From positions 2,011,231 through 2,075,230 of the forward strand of contig JACSVZ010000013.1 of the NCBI GenBank assembly GCA_014706295.1: a DNA stretch of 64,000 bases, read 5' to 3'. The stretch comes from Lycocorax pyrrhopterus obiensis. Its lineage: Eukaryota; Chordata; Aves; Passeriformes; Paradisaeidae. The number at the start of each line of letters is the position of its first letter. Within the stretch, counting starts at the first letter, position 1. The notes beneath the pieces were generated by a model. It ran no database searches. It saw only the letters and a list, made by a program, of their open reading frames with translations, and was not told where the DNA came from. Both the position numbers and the translations under genes were made by a program. This document shows positions 59,990-64,000 of this stretch, one piece after another.

Positions 59990-62900
59990 AATGAAAAGAT
60001 AGCAAAGAAGCTGTCTGGGAATGATTTGTAAGTACAATAAACCTCACAAGAGGATGATAAGCAGAGTATTGTATGAGAATCGTGTCAGAAGTACAGCAAA
60101 ATAAAAGAGAAACATTACACATTTGTAGTTACTGACAATGTGTGTTCTTAAGTATCATGTCACATTAGAAAAGAATCCTTGTTTTCCTTTCCAGCTTTCA
60201 CTAACATTCCTATTAATCTATACCAGATTTTCTGGTTCCACCCTTTGAGGCCATATCAAATCATCCTTTGCCCACTTGAAATTCAACTGGAATTACACCA
60301 GCGTGTTCAGGCTTCCAGAGTCTAAGCTGGAAGTGAGGTTAGAACTTCCCCGAATTCCTAGAATCTGTGCATCCATGGAAAGACCCAGTGTAAATCTGAT
60401 TTCACCATGGATTTTTAAATCATAAGATGGAAAACAATTGCTGTTACATTAAAAGTGGAAGATTTAGACATAATTTACACTGAGTTCTTTAGGAAAGGAA
60501 TTCTGTCTAACTCAGGTGGAAATGTCGTCCACTTGATGCCAGCTTTATTTTCTGCTGAAGTTTCAGGAGCAAGTGCAGCACAAACAATGTGTTTATTTAA
60601 AAGGGACGGGAGATATGAGAATAAATAGTTTTATCCTGAAGGCAGCAGGTCAGGCCAGTGAGGAGGAGCTGATTTGTGCCAGTCTTTGCAACAGCTCTGT
60701 CTCCTCAGGTGGAATTTTTCCTTTGCTTTAAGAGGAAAGCAAAGGCTCAGCAGCCCCAGGGAACGTGGCAGGGAGCACTGTGGGGATCAGGGGACGGGGG
60801 TAGCCCTGGGGAATGGCACAGGGAGCATCAGGAGGTGCAGGTCAGCCTTGTTCAGATAATTTCCTTCAGTCTGTGGTCTGGGAGCACTTTGAAAATTGGC
60901 AGAAAACTAGGGAAAAGATGAAAGGAAAAGCCTTGAAACAGACCACAATTCTTTCATGTGTGTATTACACTGGAATTTTATATATATGAATAAATATACA
61001 TATATTTGTATGTCAGGAGGACTCTGTTCTTCACATCCCTGAATGACATAACCTCCATAACACATAATGTCACGCTTCTGGCAAAAGGAGGGTGACAATG
61101 GGACACCAACACCAGCAACTACTTAATAACATATGCAAATACTGGCAGGCTTCTTACACATTAGTTTTGTTGTTGTTATGACTTTATCCTTTGAACTGGC
61201 ACCCCAGCCTTTCATTCCATTTGACATCCGTTGTGCTGGGCACTTTGGAAGCGTTCATTTAAGGAGCAGACGTGGTGCAGTCAGTGGGAGAAGTGTGTAA
61301 CCGTGACGCTTCCAAACACTCACCCAGGCTGGCCATTCACACTTCAGGTGCTGAGCTTTGTAGTTATTTTAGGGAGGAAACTGCAATTATTTTATGTCTT
61401 TCTCATTAGCTCCAGAAGGGAGCCTGGAAAAGAAGGGCATGGATTCATGGCAGAGTTTGGGCATGACCAAGTTGTCCTTTTGCAAAACATCTCAGGTAAA
61501 TTCAGGTGAAATTGCTCCGTAACTTTCAAGTTCCTCACACAGAGTTTGTTTGCTTCTTCCAAAAGGAATCAACCAACCCAATCCTCAAAAAATCTGATTC
61601 AGAGAGAAGGTTATTAAGGCAATAGTTTGGAAAACTGAACAAATATTACACCCAGCTGTCATAATCCATCACTTCCCACCGCTTGCAGGGAGCCCCAGCC
61701 CTTCCTGCCAGCAATGACCACAGCATCTTCAGGATGAACAAGGAGATTTCATCACCTTCCTAAACATTCTCATCTTTGTGGCCAGGCACGTGAGGCAGTA
61801 AAACACTTCAATCATTAGAGGAAGGAGTACATCACCATTTTTGCAGGAGAAAAAGAGATTCCAGGGCTGGTGGTTTGACAGGTTAATAAGAAGGCCCCTA
61901 GTCAGCCTTTACAATTTATTTACTTGCAAGTCTACACAGGGATTTGGCATCTTCAACAGGTTTTTATTCCAACAACATTTCAATTCACCTTTAAGACTTC
62001 CAATTAAGACAAACACTGAGGATCCACGGGTGGAATTTGCATGGAAGTTAGCGGGGGGTTGGCAAAGCCCCCAGAGCAGGGTTTAGGTATCAGGGTTATA
62101 GACTTGTATTGTCCTATCTACCATCTCGTATTTTCCACTCACTTTGCATGTAAAACTTTTATTGCCATCAGCATGAGTTTAGCACACCACTAACCCAGAG
62201 ATGTGCCCCACTACGAGCTGAGGTACCCCGTTCACTTAGAACAATTTGGCTGCACTAAATCTTCGTGGTGAATGTTTGGTTTCGTTCCCCCATAAACCTC
62301 GTCTGCTGGATTTATATATTTTGGCTCCTTTTATTTTGACTCTGGTGGCTGAATTTGCAGTGGGCTTAAGTGACTGCAATCCCACTCCCAGCAGCAGCAG
62401 AGCTGCAGCACAGTGGGGATTTCTCCTTGTGTAAATACAGGGGCTTGTCTGGCAGGATGCTGAGGGCACCGACTTGGTGGGGTTCCAGTGAGATCCTGGA
62501 GAGCTCAGCACCTCCAGGGAGAAATTCCAGCCCCTGCAGTGGCCAAGCCCCCCAAGAATGTCTGTGGTCCCTCTCTATGGCCCTTTGTCCCAGCCACAGC
62601 ACACAATGCATCTGCTTATCTCCTTGTGAATCACAAACACTAAAATGTTTATTTTCCTGTGTTACGAAAGCACACTTCTATCTGCAACAAAGAATTATGT
62701 CAATTATGAGGATGATGAAGATGTTTTCTCCCTCTAGAGCTCTGTGAAATTTAGCTTTCTCTCACACGGGTGTGGGGTTTTTAAATAAAGTAGTGTTTCA
62801 ATAATGGCTTCAGTGGGATTTTTTAATTCTATTCCTCTATTTAGAGTTGATTTTATTTTCTTAAATCCATTTCAACTCCAGTGAAAATGTCTCTGATCTG

Positions 62901-64000
62901 ATAAAGGAGATGAAGTCACTGCACAGGCTTACTATTTTATTTCCATAAGGTTTGAAAGTTTTGTTCCCTGCAGTGTTTTGGAGCCCAGGAGTATTCATCT
63001 GTTTTGTAAAAGGAAAGTTCTACGGAATAACATTTGGTCACTGTTGTCTGAATTTCATTATTCTGTTCTCCAGACTAGCAGAGGGGAAAAGTGCAAGTTA
63101 GCTGGGTCACAGTCTGAAATGTGAGAGCAGTCAACTTTTTCTGAAGTTTATGGGAATGAAAGGAAATTTAATACTGTTCAAAAGAAAGATTTAAAGTTGC
63201 ATCATGTGAAAACAATTGGAGAAGTTTAATCCCGAGGTCTTGGGTTATTTGGTAACTTACATGACCATTTGTCAGCCTGCAAAAGATGAAGTTGGCTTTG
63301 CCTCTGTTAACAGTTGGCCTCTGTTTTGGAGCGGTTTTGCAGTGCCAAAGGAACAAACAGGAGTTACAGTGGGTTTATAGACCACTACTCGTTCTATTCT
63401 TCTGCAGCCTTTCAGCTCCTGACATCCTGCCCGGCTCCTCGGGCTGCCGGGGCGGCTCTCCCACCGCTCTGGGAACACGTGCTGACAAGCCTTTCATGGG
63501 AGAGGGGCTGCGGGGCCTGACAGCTTCTCAGACTTCTCAAAAGCTGAATACATATCCATAATTTAACCTTTACCTCTCAGCCTGCTCCAGGCCTCATACA
63601 TTTCATTGTATGTGGGATAAAAGCCATGGGACCCTGGGATGTAACTGAATAGTTAATGTTTTGTAATGTTTCCAGTGTATCATTTATGCTAAAACATGTT
63701 GATTGAAGCATTCTTTACATTCAGATCAGTTTCTGTGGAGCAAATTGAAGTGAAAATCTACAGAGCTTTGAATGCATAAAAATTAAAGAACTTTTTTCCA
63801 GAGTGTTCCAGCACAAATTCCATCAAATAACTCTTAGCAGAGTCTCTTGCTGTTAAGAAAATTCTCAGGAAGTGCAGCCTGAGCCTCCCTGTGTCATCTC
63901 CTTCTCCTGCCATGGATACATCCATGGATTTGGCATCAGCACCTTCTGTGTTTGGCCACCCCTCTACGGAGATTTAAAATAATGGGAATCATTATTAAAG

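Larger units (their letters stand above)
57796..64000. other. Upstream intergenic sequence
   Basis: No exon, RNA gene or mobile element with clear ends is recognised. A degenerate repeat cluster lies at 58,490-58,700 and a T run at 59974-59989. The remaining sequence is AT-leaning with several stretches of unique appearance. A neighbouring gene may begin or end to the right of the window. Confidence 0.5.

Noticed and set aside
1..64000. Search for CRISPR arrays, operons, tRNA, rRNA, phage or bacterial mobile elements
   Set aside because: None is visible. Codon usage, repeats and the splice-bounded exon point to vertebrate nuclear DNA. A tRNA scan by eye is insensitive, so a covariance-model search would be needed to exclude small RNA genes.

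Overview
This window looks like vertebrate nuclear DNA from a bird, most likely a passerine. It has no operons, ribosome binding sites or long recognisable reading frames. It carries many 3' fragments of CR1 LINEs, whose ends read like the avian CR1 signature ('ttggaagggacc', 'gaatcacagaat'). It also holds a solo endogenous-retrovirus LTR of a type I associate with songbird genomes. The bird assignment rests on recognising repeats by eye and was not searched.

One gene start is supported. A CpG island at about 56,750-57,300 contains a minus-strand first exon. It has a GC-rich 5' UTR with a YY1-type element, an ATG at 56,959, a 34-codon signal-peptide segment and a consensus splice donor after 56,857 (phase 1). 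The gene therefore encodes a secreted or membrane protein and runs leftward. I found no second exon in the 56.8 kb to its left, so most of the window is probably its very long first intron. The gene could not be named. A long first intron plus a phase-1 signal-peptide exon fits receptor-type genes such as ROR1 or DCBLD2, but this is only a hypothesis.

Layout. 1-830: two CR1 fragments in opposite orientation. 830-12,816: unique, AT-leaning sequence with one CR1 and a candidate regulatory element near 10.1 kb. 12,817-13,236: a solo LTR with matching terminal inverted repeats and a 4-bp target duplication. 13.2-34 kb: unique sequence with three short CR1 pieces, an AT-rich microsatellite at 18.1 kb, a perfect hairpin at 17.07 kb and several homopolymer runs. 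34.1-38 kb: two old, degraded CR1-like fragments, one about 1.6 kb long. 38-56.7 kb: unique sequence with three more CR1 fragments. 56.75-57.3 kb: CpG island and exon 1. 57.3-57.8 kb: a diverged tandem duplication carrying CR1 heads, immediately upstream of the promoter. 57.8-64 kb: upstream intergenic sequence with a degenerate repeat cluster at 58.5-58.7 kb and no recognisable exon.

The open reading frames elsewhere appear to be chance frames. Many open only at a GTG or similar codon, or run through CR1 or CpG-island sequence, and none shows a recognisable protein domain.
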